Shown here: one piece after another, positions 36,005 to 46,675 of the stretch | Layout: every line of letters begins with the position of its first letter | How positions within the stretch are numbered: position 1 is the first letter of the stretch | Assembly (NCBI GenBank): GCA_963556195.1 | Contig: OY744520.1 | Coordinates: 153,135,107 to 153,199,106 of the forward strand | Direction: 5' to 3' | DNA from: Sepiola atlantica | Lineage: Eukaryota; Mollusca; Cephalopoda; Sepiida; Sepiolidae | DNA length: 64,000 nt | The notes under the pieces: model-generated | What the model saw: the letters and a program-made list of their open reading frames with translations, nothing else | Database searches by the model: none | Told to the model about the DNA's origin: nothing | Program-made: the position numbers and the translations under genes

Positions 36005-36250
36005 GCAGACGACATTGAGACACACTCCTCCACGCGAGGAAGAAGAAAAGATATGAGAAACTAGACGACATCGAGACGACACCCCTCCACGCAACGAGGA
36101 AAGAGAGAGGGTACGAGAAATTAAAAGGTATGCAACATATACATTTTTGGTGTTAAAAATGACCAGTTATTTAAGTGAGAACTGCCACGCCCCATTCCGG
36201 GACGGGTATACAAAGCGAGAACTGCCACGGCCCATTCTGGGACAGCTATG
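36005..36250. repeat. Two imperfect tandem duplications
   Basis: 36010-36125 contains two versions of a 60-bp unit (GACGACAT-GAGAC-ACA-CCTCCACGC). 36178-36250 contains two versions of a 37-bp unit (GAGAACTGCCACG-CCCATTC-GGGAC). They lie directly before a diverged relative of the U2-type SINE body. Confidence 0.65.
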
Positions 36251-36470
36251 CAACATGATTCTGTTCAGTCCTAGGTCTGCCCTCGCAGGTTTAACTTTCC
36301 CTTTTTGAGAAGGGTTAGTTTATTGCTAATCTTCTGATGCAACCCTACCGGAGAATACCGGTGGGGTTGTTCAGGCATTTTTTGTAAGCTGGCGTGTGCT
36401 TTTCCTAGTGCACTGACTTTTCAAAACCTTACCTCCTTGAAAGGAGGTAAATATACTAATAAAGCAGAGA
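36251..36470 (+). mobile_element. Diverged relative of the U2-headed SINE body
   Basis: TTAGTTTATTGCTAATC, ACCGGAGAATACCGGTGGGG, TTCAGGCATTTTTT and the terminal GGAGGTAAATATACTA follow the order of the body and tail in the copies at 41468-41847 and 48003-48292. A U2 head is not visible here. Confidence 0.5.
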
Positions 36471-36479
36471 ACAAGTTGT

Positions 36480-37475
36480 AATGAAAATCGACAAATCGGG
36501 TGGAAAGAAATTCATGCTTAAGTCTATTCTACCGGACAAAGAATTCGACATTCAATTTGAGTTTGATTATTTTCGTCTAAGAAATAACAACTTAACCAAA
36601 TCGAATTACAAAAATGGTATTCTTCAGTGAAGAACAAAGCAATCACGTGAAAATACAAGGCACCTTAGGAATGGATATTTTCCAATTTATATAACAAACT
36701 AGAGCTATTAAATGTACGACCGGCTCAGCTTAGTTAATCTCAGAGAAATTAGTTTCTTTCGGTGATGTACAACATTTCCTGTAGGATTACAAAACGTCAT
36801 CAGTTAAACCAGAACCTGGTAAGGAAATAGATAACTCCCAGACCATAATCTCCGAAAATGCATTTTGCCCAAAACAAATGTTGGAAAATATATTGAATCC
36901 TGAACCAACCAATCACAGGGATATTTCCAAATATATTTGAATTGGCAACATGGAGAGAAATCTGGAGAAAATATTTGTTGTTGATGCAGCATTTTCGTCT
37001 CACGAGGAAGATCTTATGCACAAGAATGATAAGGAATCAATCAACTTAAAAATAGTGCATACTATTTAAAATTGCCCTGGCTCGAGGATAAAATCAAAGT
37101 TGTATCTTCTAATTATCGAGTGACGCTGAAAGTATTTGACAGGGCTATGCATTCTTTAGGGAATTAACGAATAGATTGCACGTACATCGAAATATTTTGC
37201 TAGCAAGACGAAGAAGAGAAAATAGAAAGAATAAGAGGAAGAAAGTCTGAGGAAGATAAGAACAGATTTTGTTTTTTTATGTTACTAATCTACAACATTA
37301 ATATTTCGATTTAATGCCAGTCCATTCACCCGCATCATATAAATCCCATTTCAAGATGACTGGGATGTTTAAAAACACATGATTTATGTATAACGGGTAA
37401 TTCTCTCGATCATCTTGCACAGGTTTGGTTGGAACTATAATTACTACCCAGAATGTGACAATATAAATGTTGCAA
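36480..37475. other. Unassigned spacer
   Basis: No supported gene. Several short frames lack any family signature. Confidence 0.35.
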
Positions 37476-37480
37476 ACAAC

Positions 37481-38070
37481 TAAGATGGAGTACCGTTACC
37501 ACATCTGGGAAGGTGCCACTCCGAGCACCTTTTTCTGTCGTGACAGAGTTCTAAACCGACTTTGAAATCTAGTGGGGGATGTCATCTTCTCTTCCCTACA
37601 ACCACTTTCTCACGGAAGAGATGGTGCTAGTCTCTCTCTGCTCTATCGTTATTTTCATGGTAGGTGCTCGACTGAGCTCCAATCTATGGTTCACCCTTGT
37701 AAAAAAATTCACAACAAAAAAACTCGTCTAGCTATAACCACTGTCAATAATTTCCCTTTCTCCCTCTGTGTATCTAAAACTAAACAGAGCTTCCATGAGC
37801 AGAGTTTCTTTCCTAGAATAACCCGTCTCTGGAACACAATACCGTGGGTCTGCTTCCCAGCTGGCTACAACATAGTCGTTGTCAAGTCCAATGTAAACAA
37901 ATTCTTGTTAAGCCGTCCTCTTAGATAATAAAATTCTGCCCAATTTCAACCATCATTACCAATCATCACGGTGTTGTCTCACCTTCCACCTAACAAACTT
38001 ATTAACCCCAATCCTCGAGTGACCTTCTGGCCTTAATAAGCGGTGATTCTTTAGTAAAAAATAAAAAATT
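37481..38070 (+). pseudogene. LINE family B, C-terminal ORF and 3' UTR
   Basis: Bases 37483-37562 read MEYRYHIWEGATPS then a TGA at 37563-37565. The frame reopens to 37928, with GASLSLLYRYFHGRCSTELQ, QSFFPRITRLWNTIP, CFPAGYN and SNVNKFLLSRPLR. The upstream RT is absent. The 3' UTR ends with a tail (TCCTCGAGTGACCTTCTGGCCTTAATAAG) seen in all family B fragments here. This is the best-preserved family B copy. Confidence 0.85.
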
Positions 38071-38339
38071 TTTTAAAAAACTTTTAAAAAATGAAAGTTT
38101 TCTCCAAAAGAGAAGTTTGGGCCCAGACAGTTCTTTAGTTATAGTTTATACAAAAAAAACTTCTCTGAAAATTATGGTTGCTGAGACTATTAGGATGAAG
38201 AACTACCGTTGAAAATAAACTCTCTGGTCAAATATAGCATAAGACCTCACAGGTCGACATAATATATCTTTTCCAAAATATGTAGTGAACAGTGATAGCC
38301 CATTGAAATTATATTTAGTAGCTATAATTTTTGGTAGTA

Positions 38340-38520
38340 TATATGATGGTTGAACATATACTATACTGCTCCCCAAAAGAAGAGGTAATGCCTCAGAGAT
38401 GGTATTATGACAACAAAACAGATACTATACTAATCCCCCCCCCCCCAAAGAAAGGAGAAGGAAGGTAATCCCTGGGAGGATGGTCTCATGACAACAGAAC
38501 AGATACTAAACTAACTCCCA
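38340..38520 (-). repeat. Tandem pair of U2-SINE-like 5' ends
   Basis: Two units of about 95 bp each hold ACAACA(A/G)AACAGATACTA(T/A)ACTAA. On the minus strand this reads like the GTAGTATCTGTTCT segment of U2 snRNA seen in the SINE copies. They are separated by a poly-C run at 38436-38449. Strongly diverged. Confidence 0.4.
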
Positions 38521-38524
38521 CTCC

Positions 38525-39840
38525 CTCTGAATTAAGCATTGAAAGATAGTACATTAGTCTGAAATAGCAAACTGAACTGAGAATCAAAAGATAGTAATAG
38601 TATAGTTTCGGTTTCAGACCGACAGATACCAAATCTCCATTAGTAATTGATTTTGTGATGCATCTCCTTAAGTCTATTGATTTGTTGTTTATGATATATA
38701 AAATGAGAAATCACATATCGTAATATTTTCAAAGGTAAAAGTGGCTCCAATGAAATCAAAAACATTGCCTATGGTGGCGCTCCTTGCAGTACATTCTACT
38801 ATCAAATTATAGCAACTCTGCTAAGTTGTTTTTTCATGGTTATGTAATGAAAATTTAAAACCTAAATGTTTATGCACCAGTAACAGACTAAAAGACATTC
38901 AGGAAACGAAAAAAAATTTGCGCAAAAGGATTCACAGTAGATATTAAATTTAAATACATCCCCCCCCCCCCCCCCGAGGACAACCCACCTGATCTGCTCA
39001 CATATGGTATCACTTTGGAAAAACTCTAGCAAACGCTTTATTACTGGATACATGGACCTACTCGGTTGGTTGAAGTTGAGAGATAGCCAACAAGTAGCTT
39101 AAATTGTCTGAGCCTGAGAACAAGTATCATATCGATAATATTTTCTATAATACATTGACCAATAATGTTAAGGAGCCAATGATTTGCTTTGACAGCTTCT
39201 CCAATTTCAATAAGTTACGTAATGCTCCAGCCTTCATTTTAAAATTTATAGATAAGTGCAAATGCTGAAAAGAGGGCAACATGAACACAAGATATCAGCT
39301 GAAAATTCTCCAATTAAAATTATGCAATGGCACTTCCTGCAAAATGGTTGCATACATTCAGAACCCAATTAACAAAGAAATTTTTATATTGGTGAAGAAT
39401 CTCGACCTCTTTTTGGATTCAGGTGGAATTCAAGGCCACACATGAATATGATTTAATGTATCTAATTCTGATTGTAAAGAATCACACACTTTCGACTCTG
39501 ATTATAAACAGCTGCTGTAGCAAACGTAAGCATTTCGGCATCGGAACCACTGCTGCCAAGATTATCAGAATACTGGATCTCTCAAGCAACGCATATCTGT
39601 AAAACATTCAACTCACTATCCTTCAATTATTCACAGCTAACACGTCTACCTGAACACAGAGTCAAATTTATAACACCATTTCAGTACACAGGAATCGACT
39701 ATATTGGTCAATGGTTATATATGAGTACTAGAAAATGGAAAATCAAGTAAAATCTATCTACTAATTTTTACTTGTAGTAACTTTTGAACGATTCCCATAG
39801 AGCTGGTTCAACATATGAGCACCCAAGCCTTCATTTAAGT
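38525..39840. other. Unassigned spacer
   Basis: AT-rich with a poly-C run at about 38960-38975. No gene supported. Confidence 0.35.
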
Positions 39841-39841
39841 A

Positions 39842-39844
<3 letters not shown>

Positions 39845-39920
<76 letters not shown>

Positions 39921-39945
39921 GGTGTGTGTGTGTGTGTGTGTGTGT
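39845..39945. repeat. (TA)n-(TG)n compound microsatellite
   Basis: TA run at 39845-39901 followed by a TG run at 39901-39945 with one GG interruption. Confidence 0.95.
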
Positions 39946-40345
39946 ACAGAGTAATCTTCTAACTTAATAAACGGATCATAATGAATTTTGGAATATAGAT
40001 TCTAGGCAACACGATTAGTAATATGGGTACATTATTTTTTTGTAAACTTTACCATTTAGGGGGGTGCGCCCACCCAAACTTGAATCCGCCCCCCCCCCCC
40101 AATTTTTAACATAAGTTAGATACATAAAATTTAATAGAGAAAAGAATTGCTCGACATAAAATTTTTAGTTATATTTAGTAATACATTTTTAAAGGGATCA
40201 GAGAGAGTCAATAATATGTGCCTGGTAACATCCTAAACTATTGAACTTATTATTATGCAATATATATTTTATGAAAAAGGATGATTAATGTGGGTACATT
40301 CATTATTTTTCTAAACTTTACCATTCTACTAATTATATATATATA
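39946..40345. repeat. AT-rich dispersed repeat
   Basis: Shares motifs with 29270-29360. It contains an internal near-repeat (GGGTACATT...TAAACTTTACCATT at about 40024-40055 and 40304-40325). It ends at CTACTAATTATATATATA, whose reverse complement appears at about 40766-40783 beyond the hammerhead unit. Confidence 0.4.
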
Positions 40346-40351
40346 ATTATG

Positions 40352-40406
40352 TATCTATGCTGATGAGTCCCGATTATAAAGGGCGAAACGTATACGTACA
40401 TAGGTA
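40352..40406 (+). ncRNA. Type I hammerhead ribozyme 1
   Basis: Stem I pairs TATCTATG (40352-40359) with CATAGGTA (40399-40406), with one G-U. The CTGATGA core is at 40360-40366. Stem II pairs GTCC with GGGC (40381-40384) around an A/T-rich loop. GAAA is at 40385-40388. A minimal stem III CG-TATA-CG follows, then TA, so cleavage is predicted after A40398 (a UA site permitted by the NUH rule). All invariant core bases are present. Confidence 0.9.
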
Positions 40407-40588
40407 ATAAACAAAACAAATATTTATTATTTGTAGCTCCTAGAAAACCCGTCTAGATGGGCACTGTAAGTGTAGTATTAACACAGCATGACGTCGCTAG
40501 CTATATGTGCATCGTTCCTTTCATTAAGTAGAACGCTCTTATGACGTCAAGCCACCCGATAAAGTGTTAAGATTATCACTGTTTATTC

Positions 40589-40656
40589 ACTATTCAGCGT
40601 TGGCCGAGTGGTTCTAGATGTCGGGGTTTCGAATCGCATAACCGGTAGTGAATAGT
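40589..40656 (+). promoter_or_regulatory. tRNA-like module with Pol III A and B boxes
   Basis: ACTATTCA (40589-40596) pairs perfectly with TGAATAGT (40649-40656), like an acceptor stem. TGGCCGAGTGG at 40601-40611 fits the A-box consensus exactly, and GGTTTCGAATC at 40624-40634 is a near B box. A complete cloverleaf is not formed, so a functional tRNA is unlikely. It may be the internal promoter of the hammerhead unit. Confidence 0.65.
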
Positions 40657-40660
40657 CATA

Positions 40661-40715
40661 TCTCTATGCTGATGAGTCCCGATTATAAAGGACGAAACGT
40701 ATACGTACATAGATA
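40661..40715 (+). ncRNA. Type I hammerhead ribozyme 2
   Basis: CTGATGA at 40669-40675. Stem II is GTCC with GGAC (40690-40693), fully Watson-Crick where copy 1 has a G-U. GAAA is at 40694-40697, then CG-TATA-CG and TA (40706-40707), with predicted cleavage after A40707. Stem I pairs CTATG and one more T (40663-40668) with CATAGA, one mismatch further out. The covarying stem II pair supports the fold. Confidence 0.9.
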
Positions 40716-40736
40716 ATAAACAAAACAAATATTTAT

Positions 40737-40740
<4 letters not shown>

Positions 40741-40778
<38 letters not shown>

Positions 40779-41014
40779 GTAGAATATATTGAAAAGCCTG
40801 GCTTAAGGAAAGAAAAAAATAAACATGCTTTTATTAAATACACCTTGTCTTGAACAACTGAAGATAAAATAGATTTGTCACTCTTACATTTTTTTATTTC
40901 TCTTTCATTTATCCATATAATTGCTCTATCCATATATTGAGCTTTAATCACTTCATGATGGGTTCAAATTTCTAAAAGTATACATTTTACTTTTAGTTGC
41001 ATACCGTATATATA

Positions 41015-41069
<55 letters not shown>

Positions 41070-41092
41070 ATATATATATATATATATATATA

Positions 41093-41141
<49 letters not shown>
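40741..41141. repeat. (TA)n runs at 40739-40773 and 41006-41141
   Basis: Two TA runs, the second about 135 bp with rare C substitutions, separated by unassigned DNA. Confidence 0.95.
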
Positions 41142-41145
<4 letters not shown>

Positions 41146-41467
41146 GCCTAAGACACTGATGATTTTTTGTAAAAAATGTATACTCCCTTTCATAAAACTA
41201 ATTAAGGGCTTTTTCTTTTTTTTAAATCTAATATACCGAAAGCACTCTTGGAGATTGAAAATATATCTGCAGAAAATTTCATAGATTTTTGTGGAGTTGT
41301 TTTCACATGATAACGTTATAGACACTGGTCATTGACTTTCGTCCCATTGTCTAAAGACTACAGACTATGTGAACAGGGATGGTAAAGAAGAGAGGAGGAG
41401 GATAAGAAGAGGATGAAGAGAAGAAGAGGAACATAAATAGAGAAGAGGGAAAAGGAACAGAAATAAG
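41142..41467. other. Purine-rich spacer
   Basis: 41370-41465 is dominated by GA-rich motifs (AGAAGAGG and ATAAATAGAGAAG). The same sort of sequence resumes at 41870-42050 on the far side of the SINE, which suggests that the SINE split a purine-rich tract. Confidence 0.5.
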
Positions 41468-41847
41468 AGTATTTATTTACCTCCTCACCAGGTTAGGCAC
41501 AAGGCCAGTTTTATCTTACTCCCACATGTAAGATGTGACCCAAGGTCGTGTCGGGAAAGTGGAGTTTGTAAAGCCAGCGCACGAGAAAGTGAGCACTCTG
41601 GCCATTAAAAATTGCCTGGGTAGCCCCGTCGACATTCCCCGGTAGGGGCGCCTCAGGCAGTAAGCAATAAACTTACTCCTCCCCAAAGAGGGGAGGCGAA
41701 GCCTGAGAGGGTGGACCTCCTAGAACTGCACAGGACAGACCCATAGACCGGCGTAAATCAAGCCCCGAAGGCCAAGACAATACCAGTCTATGGGGTGCAG
41801 TATCCATCGGAACAGATAATACACTTTGATCTTAGCCAAAAGGCCAA
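41468..41847 (-). mobile_element. U2 snRNA-headed SINE, subtype A (full copy)
   Basis: On the minus strand the element opens at 41847 with TTGGCCTTTTGGCTAAGATC followed by AAAGTGTATTATCTGTTC. This is the 5' end of spliceosomal U2 snRNA with very few changes. After about 40 bases similarity to U2 stops and an unrelated, hairpin-rich body follows, e.g. CCCCTCTTTGGGGAGG. The element then runs through CTTGGGTCACATCTTACATG and ends GGTGAGGAGGTAAATAAATA. About 380 bp, with no coding frame. A sister copy at 48003-48292 has the same head and body. Confidence 0.85.
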
Positions 41848-42010
41848 TTTATTTAGGCAGGTGAATTCCTTCAAGAGTAGAAAGAAGAGAAGGATATAAA
41901 TAGAAGAGGGATAGGGGCATAAATAGAGAGATGAAAAGGAAAAAAGGGGACAGAATTAGGAAGAGAAAGAGAGAGGTGATGGAGAGGAGAAAGGGGAATC
42001 AGCAAATAAA

Positions 42011-42032
42011 AGAGAGAGAGAGAGAGAGAGAG
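42011..42032. repeat. (GA)n microsatellite
   Basis: Perfect AG run within the purine-rich tract. Confidence 0.9.
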
Positions 42033-42344
42033 ATAGAAGTGACAAAAAGAGGTAAGGTGGAAAAAGAAAATGGAAAAAGTCGGTCGGCTTTGGTAAACTG
42101 ACCGATTTCAGAAGATCTTAAGTGGAAAGCTCAATTTCACATTGCATTTTTCAGTAATGGAAGGCTCTAGAGGACACAATAATGCTTTTAATAGTTTTCA
42201 TGTAGTTTCTTATTTCATACTCACATAGATACATTGTAATGCTATTAGTAGATTTCAATAAAAGTTCTTCCTGACTTGGTTAAAAGCTATTTACATCTTA
42301 GACGAATGATGTCCATTTGAATAAAGCTTGTCTCACACTTAATC

Positions 42345-42582
42345 CAAAAGCAGTACGGTGGTTAAGTGGATAACAACACGGACTGAAGACCTGGGTGTTC
42401 CAAGTTCGAAACCAGTCGGTTCCACAGTACCACGTTCACTTAGGGATGTTGGCAACCTTCTCGTGGTCCTTCCTATAAGTAGCCGATGTCTTTCCAGAAA
42501 GATTTCTAACTAGAAAAACATTGGGGAAACTAATGCCAACACCAGAATCATCTGATTCACAGAAAGAAGAAGAAGAAGAAGT
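42345..42582 (+). mobile_element. tRNA-derived SINE
   Basis: A-box-like GGTGGTTAAGTGGATAA at about 42357 and a clear B box AGTTCGAAACC at 42400 form a Pol III promoter. The body continues to GATTCACAG and a 3' tail of repeated AGA (42562-42581), as in many SINEs. It is a different family from the SINE at 8615. Confidence 0.8.
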
Positions 42583-42584
42583 CT

Positions 42585-44740
42585 TTTCTTCCAAGGGAGT
42601 TAAACATTATTTTACATTGTCTAACGTTTTATTTTACTTTGAATGTTAAAAACAAGGACGGGTTCAGGTGTCCGTGTTCTATATTAGGCAAGCTTTCAGC
42701 ACATCCAAGAAATAGCCAGACGATATAACCATCAGAAAGAGTTCAATAAGTCAAGTTTGACATGTATGTGAATAGAGAAAACAGAAGTAAGAAACACGTG
42801 AGTCGCTTGGTGTCATCGACAAAGTTAGGGGGCGTTTTTTAGTCAGTAGCTAATTAGAAGCAGATTGGTGTCTATCGAATAGAATGAGGTCTTAAATCAT
42901 AAGTAGAGAAAACTGATATTATCTCTTTCTCTCTTCCTTATGATTAATGACGAATAAAGAACACCTTGTCATGGACATAAGCATAAGTGTTAATTAATCG
43001 CAATTAACAACAACTGAGTGTCTTTTTTAAGCTAAGAAAAATTTTCATTTCTTTCAGTCACAGCAGCAAGACATCTTCAATCTTCAGAAAAACATACATT
43101 AGACGATCAGGCGATATAATCATCATTATCATCATCATTGTCGTCATACCCAACATTTGTCTACCTGAGTGGCACTATTTACGGTGTTTTGTTTTTAGTG
43201 ATGGCCTCCATGGAGCTTTGAATGCCCAAACAAAATGGATGCCGAAAAGAAGGTAAACTAACAATATCCAACAGTATCCATATGGGTTATGACGTAGGTC
43301 AGCAGACAATGGAAATAAATTAGGTTTTCAGGTCGGATATAAACAATTGATAGTCAAAAAAATATCGAGTTAAAATTAAATTAAATTAAAACAAAGAATG
43401 TTTTTAATGCAATTGGGATGTAAACGATGTCCAGAGTTTTCTCAGAAAACATATTTTACAACCATTAGGGATTCTCAGTTCAAGAACAATTGGATTTCTG
43501 TGTGATCCTCGTCAGGGAGATGCCATTTTCAAGTGCAAAGATAGAGTGTGAATGACTGCTTCAGACAATTTCTGGATATTGTTTAGGGAAAACTAGAGTG
43601 TCATCCTTGCTGCCGGTAACAGGGGAATACTCATTAAAAAAAAAAGGAACAGTTAAAGAGAAAAAAAATTGATCCTTTTCTTCCACGCATAAAATTTCTA
43701 AAATTATTTATTTGTTCTTTTTTATTGTTATTTGTTTTTATTTTTGATAATACAAAATAATAAAAGGTTAAAAAATATATCAATTTTAAAAGTATATCAT
43801 TGGTGACGACTTGAGTGACTGATTTATTTGTCTTCTGTCTTTTATATTTACAAATATGTCACAATGACAGGGAGATAATAAAAAAAGGCCAACTTCTTAT
43901 TTACGATAAAACAACAGCTTTCTAATATACGAAATCATGGCTATATGATCAATTTCCAAATCGATACTAATGTGCATATTGTCTTGCAAAATAAACTCAC
44001 ATTAATTAACTATTTGCTTTGTTTTTTGTTTTCTTATTCGATGATTGTTTTAATTTTACTATTACCCACAGTTCTATTTACGAATATTTTCTATATCGTC
44101 GGTAAATGCGTAGCATTTTGAGTGAAAATAGTCTTTCCGGCCCTTTTCGATCAATTTACTTCTGGAAGTTGTGATTCTTGGTTCCTCAATTTTTACATAA
44201 AATGCCGGGACATGGTTACTTGAAAAATAAAGAGGTGGCAGTTACTAAACTTGCTTTGAATTTTTTTCACTGCTGGAAAATGTTTTAAGAAAATAATGTA
44301 TGGAGTTTCTTGAGGGGGGGGGGAGCACATACATATCTGTCCAAGGTAGATATAGTCATACAAAAATTCAAAGGAATAACAATAGCAATATGTCAGATTA
44401 AGTTAAATATTGAAAAATCCTTTCAATTTTTTTGTGAAATAATATCAGGTATATTTTTATTTTCATTTATGTGGATACATTTATTTAAACTTTATTTTAG
44501 AAGAATTACAATAGTTTGGTTCACATATGTGTGTGAGAGAAAGAGAAGCAAAGAGACAGATACAGACATAGGTAGATAGAGAAGGGAAGAGAGAGAAAGA
44601 GAGAGTCAACAGTTCAAAAGAGAATATAACCAGACACGAACAAGGCAACACAATAGTAGGCACCAAAAAATGTTAGTGTAAATATAATTTGCATGGTCCG
44701 AGGGAGAATTCCATGGTTAATTAAAGACAAGCGGTTTTTA
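42585..44740. other. Unassigned spacer
   Basis: No intact gene. An (ATC)n-like stretch at about 43120-43146 and AT-rich tracts. One frame at 44310-44579 is open but has no family signature. Confidence 0.35.
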
Positions 44741-44747
44741 TTTTAAC

Positions 44748-44830
44748 TACACCTCTTTAACGTTTATCCTCGAGTGAGTCTTGGCCTTGATAAGTTGTAA
44801 CTCATTAATAATTTTAAAAAATCTAGACAA
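44748..44830 (+). mobile_element. LINE family B 3' tail
   Basis: CCTCTTTAACGTTTATCC followed by TCGAGTGAGTCTTGGCCTTG and the final ACTCATTAATAAT is the family B 3' terminus. No coding part is attached. Confidence 0.65.
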
Positions 44831-45204
44831 AAGCCAATATAACCTAATCTTAATTTAATCAATAAAGGAATTTTCCAAACGCATAAATATTTTATGTTAT
44901 GTTATTCCTCTTTCTTATTTAGTCTTTTTCTCTTACTGTCAACTGATAGAACACGCTCTTTTTCTCACTCTTTCTCATTCATCGCATGCTGAATTATCTC
45001 TTCCCCCCTATTTCAACATTTCTTCTCTTGTTATCTCTGAAATGTCTGTCGTTAGTTACTACTGAACTCTGCTCCCATATAGCATCAAATTAAGACAGGA
45101 AATATATCTGCATCATATATCCAAAACATTACTTATCTTTCTCTCAAGAAAATCCTATAGATATATTTATAGATATATAAAACTTCTGTTATTGTTAATA
45201 CTTG

Positions 45205-45595
45205 CTTTTTATCGACTGAGCTCAAATCTCTGCCCCCACCCCCCGTAAAACATTCACAGCAAAAACACACCTAGCTACCACCACTACTGTAAAGAACTTT
45301 CTTTTCTTCCTTTGTGTACCTAAAACCAAACAGAACTTCAATTTCTTTTCAAAAATTTCTCATCTGTGGAACACAATACCACAGGACTGCTTCCCTTCTG
45401 GTCGTTTTCAAATCCAATGTCAACAAATAATTGTTGATTCATACTCTTAAGTATCAAATTCTGACCATTTCACCCATTGTTTCTAATCCTCTCATAGTGT
45501 TGTTCATCACCCAACTGACAATCTCTTTAACCTTTATCCTTGAGCGGCTTTTGGCCTTCATAAATGATGACTCATTAGTATAAAAATAATTTTTT
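45205..45595 (+). pseudogene. LINE family B, C-terminal fragment and 3' UTR
   Basis: Homologous to 37680-38070. It shows decayed remnants of the CSTELQS/KK region, FSLCV, LWNTIPQDCFPSG and the 3' tail CCTTGAGCGGCTTTTGGCC at about 45538. Frameshifted throughout. Confidence 0.75.
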
Positions 45596-45599
45596 TCCT

Positions 45600-46380
45600 T
45601 AATATATGTGTACTAAAAATGAGATGTAGAGTTTAGTTGTTGTTATCGAATTTAGTGAAAAGCGATAATGTATTAACATTTATTTATAGTCGATGTGTTC
45701 TCAGCATAAGTTGAATATTATCCCAGAATCCTCAGTGAAATGTTCTTGTATCCCTACGCTAAATGGTTAACATTGAGTATGCATAAAGAAGTAGTTCCTA
45801 TGAGACTGCTACATCCTTCACCAATTAACAATGTCTGATTGATCGTATGCTTGCTAATTAGTATTCATCTCGTTAATTTTGTATCTGGATGGCATACATA
45901 TTTCATGGTCACTTCTAGTTGTGTGATGTCTTGATTGCTTTAGAATTCTCTGGTTTGGGATGTTGTCTGTGTTGGAGTGGGTTAGTATCTTATTTTCTCG
46001 TAAGGTCTGTTTATGATTGGCTGTTTCTGTATCCCTTATATGAACTCCATTTCGTTTCTTTGAAGATCCATCTGGTGATTAAAGAAGGTAGGATCTTAGT
46101 TCTGTACATTTAATCAGTACCGTTGATGGTTTCCATGGCCGCTTTAATACAAACACAATTTCTCCTCTGACCAGTGGTGGTAGATTATGTGCTGTTTTGT
46201 CATAATATCGTTTTTGGTTTGTTCTGTTAGTGTTTTCACTCCCCAAAGTTGGAAAACCTTGGAGTTGGAATTGTAAGGGACATTAGAATAAGTGAAGTCT
46301 GGTCGATGTTTACCACTGGTTGGCGCTTTTTTAATAAGGAAATTGACAACATATTTGCAGCACTCATGAAAATTTATTTA
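45600..46380. other. Unassigned spacer
   Basis: A 64-residue plus-strand frame at 45919-46113 lacks recognisable motifs. Nothing else is supported. Confidence 0.3.
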
Positions 46381-46384
46381 AGTG

Positions 46385-46675
46385 AAATTTTGAAAAACCA
46401 ACACAGGGTGCAATTTAAATGATAAAATCATTTTTTTTTTTTCCAAGCTTTCGTTGTAAAACAATTTTAACGTCCCTTACAACTTAACATGTTTTTCTGC
46501 CTCTACGGTGATTCGACCCTTCGGGGTTAATACCATCGAAATGAGGAAAAAGAAGAAAAAAAACTATAAGACAGTCTCGCCTGACAAAGTTGTTTTACAA
46601 CGAAAGCTTGCAAAAAAAAAAAAAAATCAAAATGACTTTATCATTTAAATTGCACTTGTGTTGGTTTTTTAAATT

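Larger units (their letters stand above)
40352..40740 (+). mobile_element. Dimeric hammerhead retroelement (retrozyme-like), 309-bp unit
   Basis: Two type I hammerhead ribozymes in direct orientation are embedded in about 80-bp direct repeats (40352-40430 and 40661-40739). The predicted cleavage sites lie 309 bp apart (40398/40399 and 40707/40708). RNA crossing both sites would release a 309-nt monomer able to circularise. This is the architecture of animal and plant retrozymes, and hammerheads of this type also occur in Penelope-like elements. Between the ribozymes lies a tRNA-like segment with A- and B-box-like sequences. There is no coding capacity, so mobility would depend on another element. 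It sits beside TA-rich DNA on both sides. Confidence 0.85.

Noticed and set aside
40589..40656. A genuine tRNA gene
   Set aside because: The acceptor-like stem and A/B boxes are present, but no full cloverleaf or proper anticodon arm forms, and it lies inside the hammerhead repeat unit.
41800..41847. A functional U2 snRNA gene
   Set aside because: Only the first 40 or so bases match U2. The Sm site and the rest of the RNA are replaced by an unrelated body, and the same chimera recurs at 48003.
45919..46113. 64-residue plus-strand frame as a small gene
   Set aside because: No family signature, no supporting promoter or splice context, and the length is within chance expectation.
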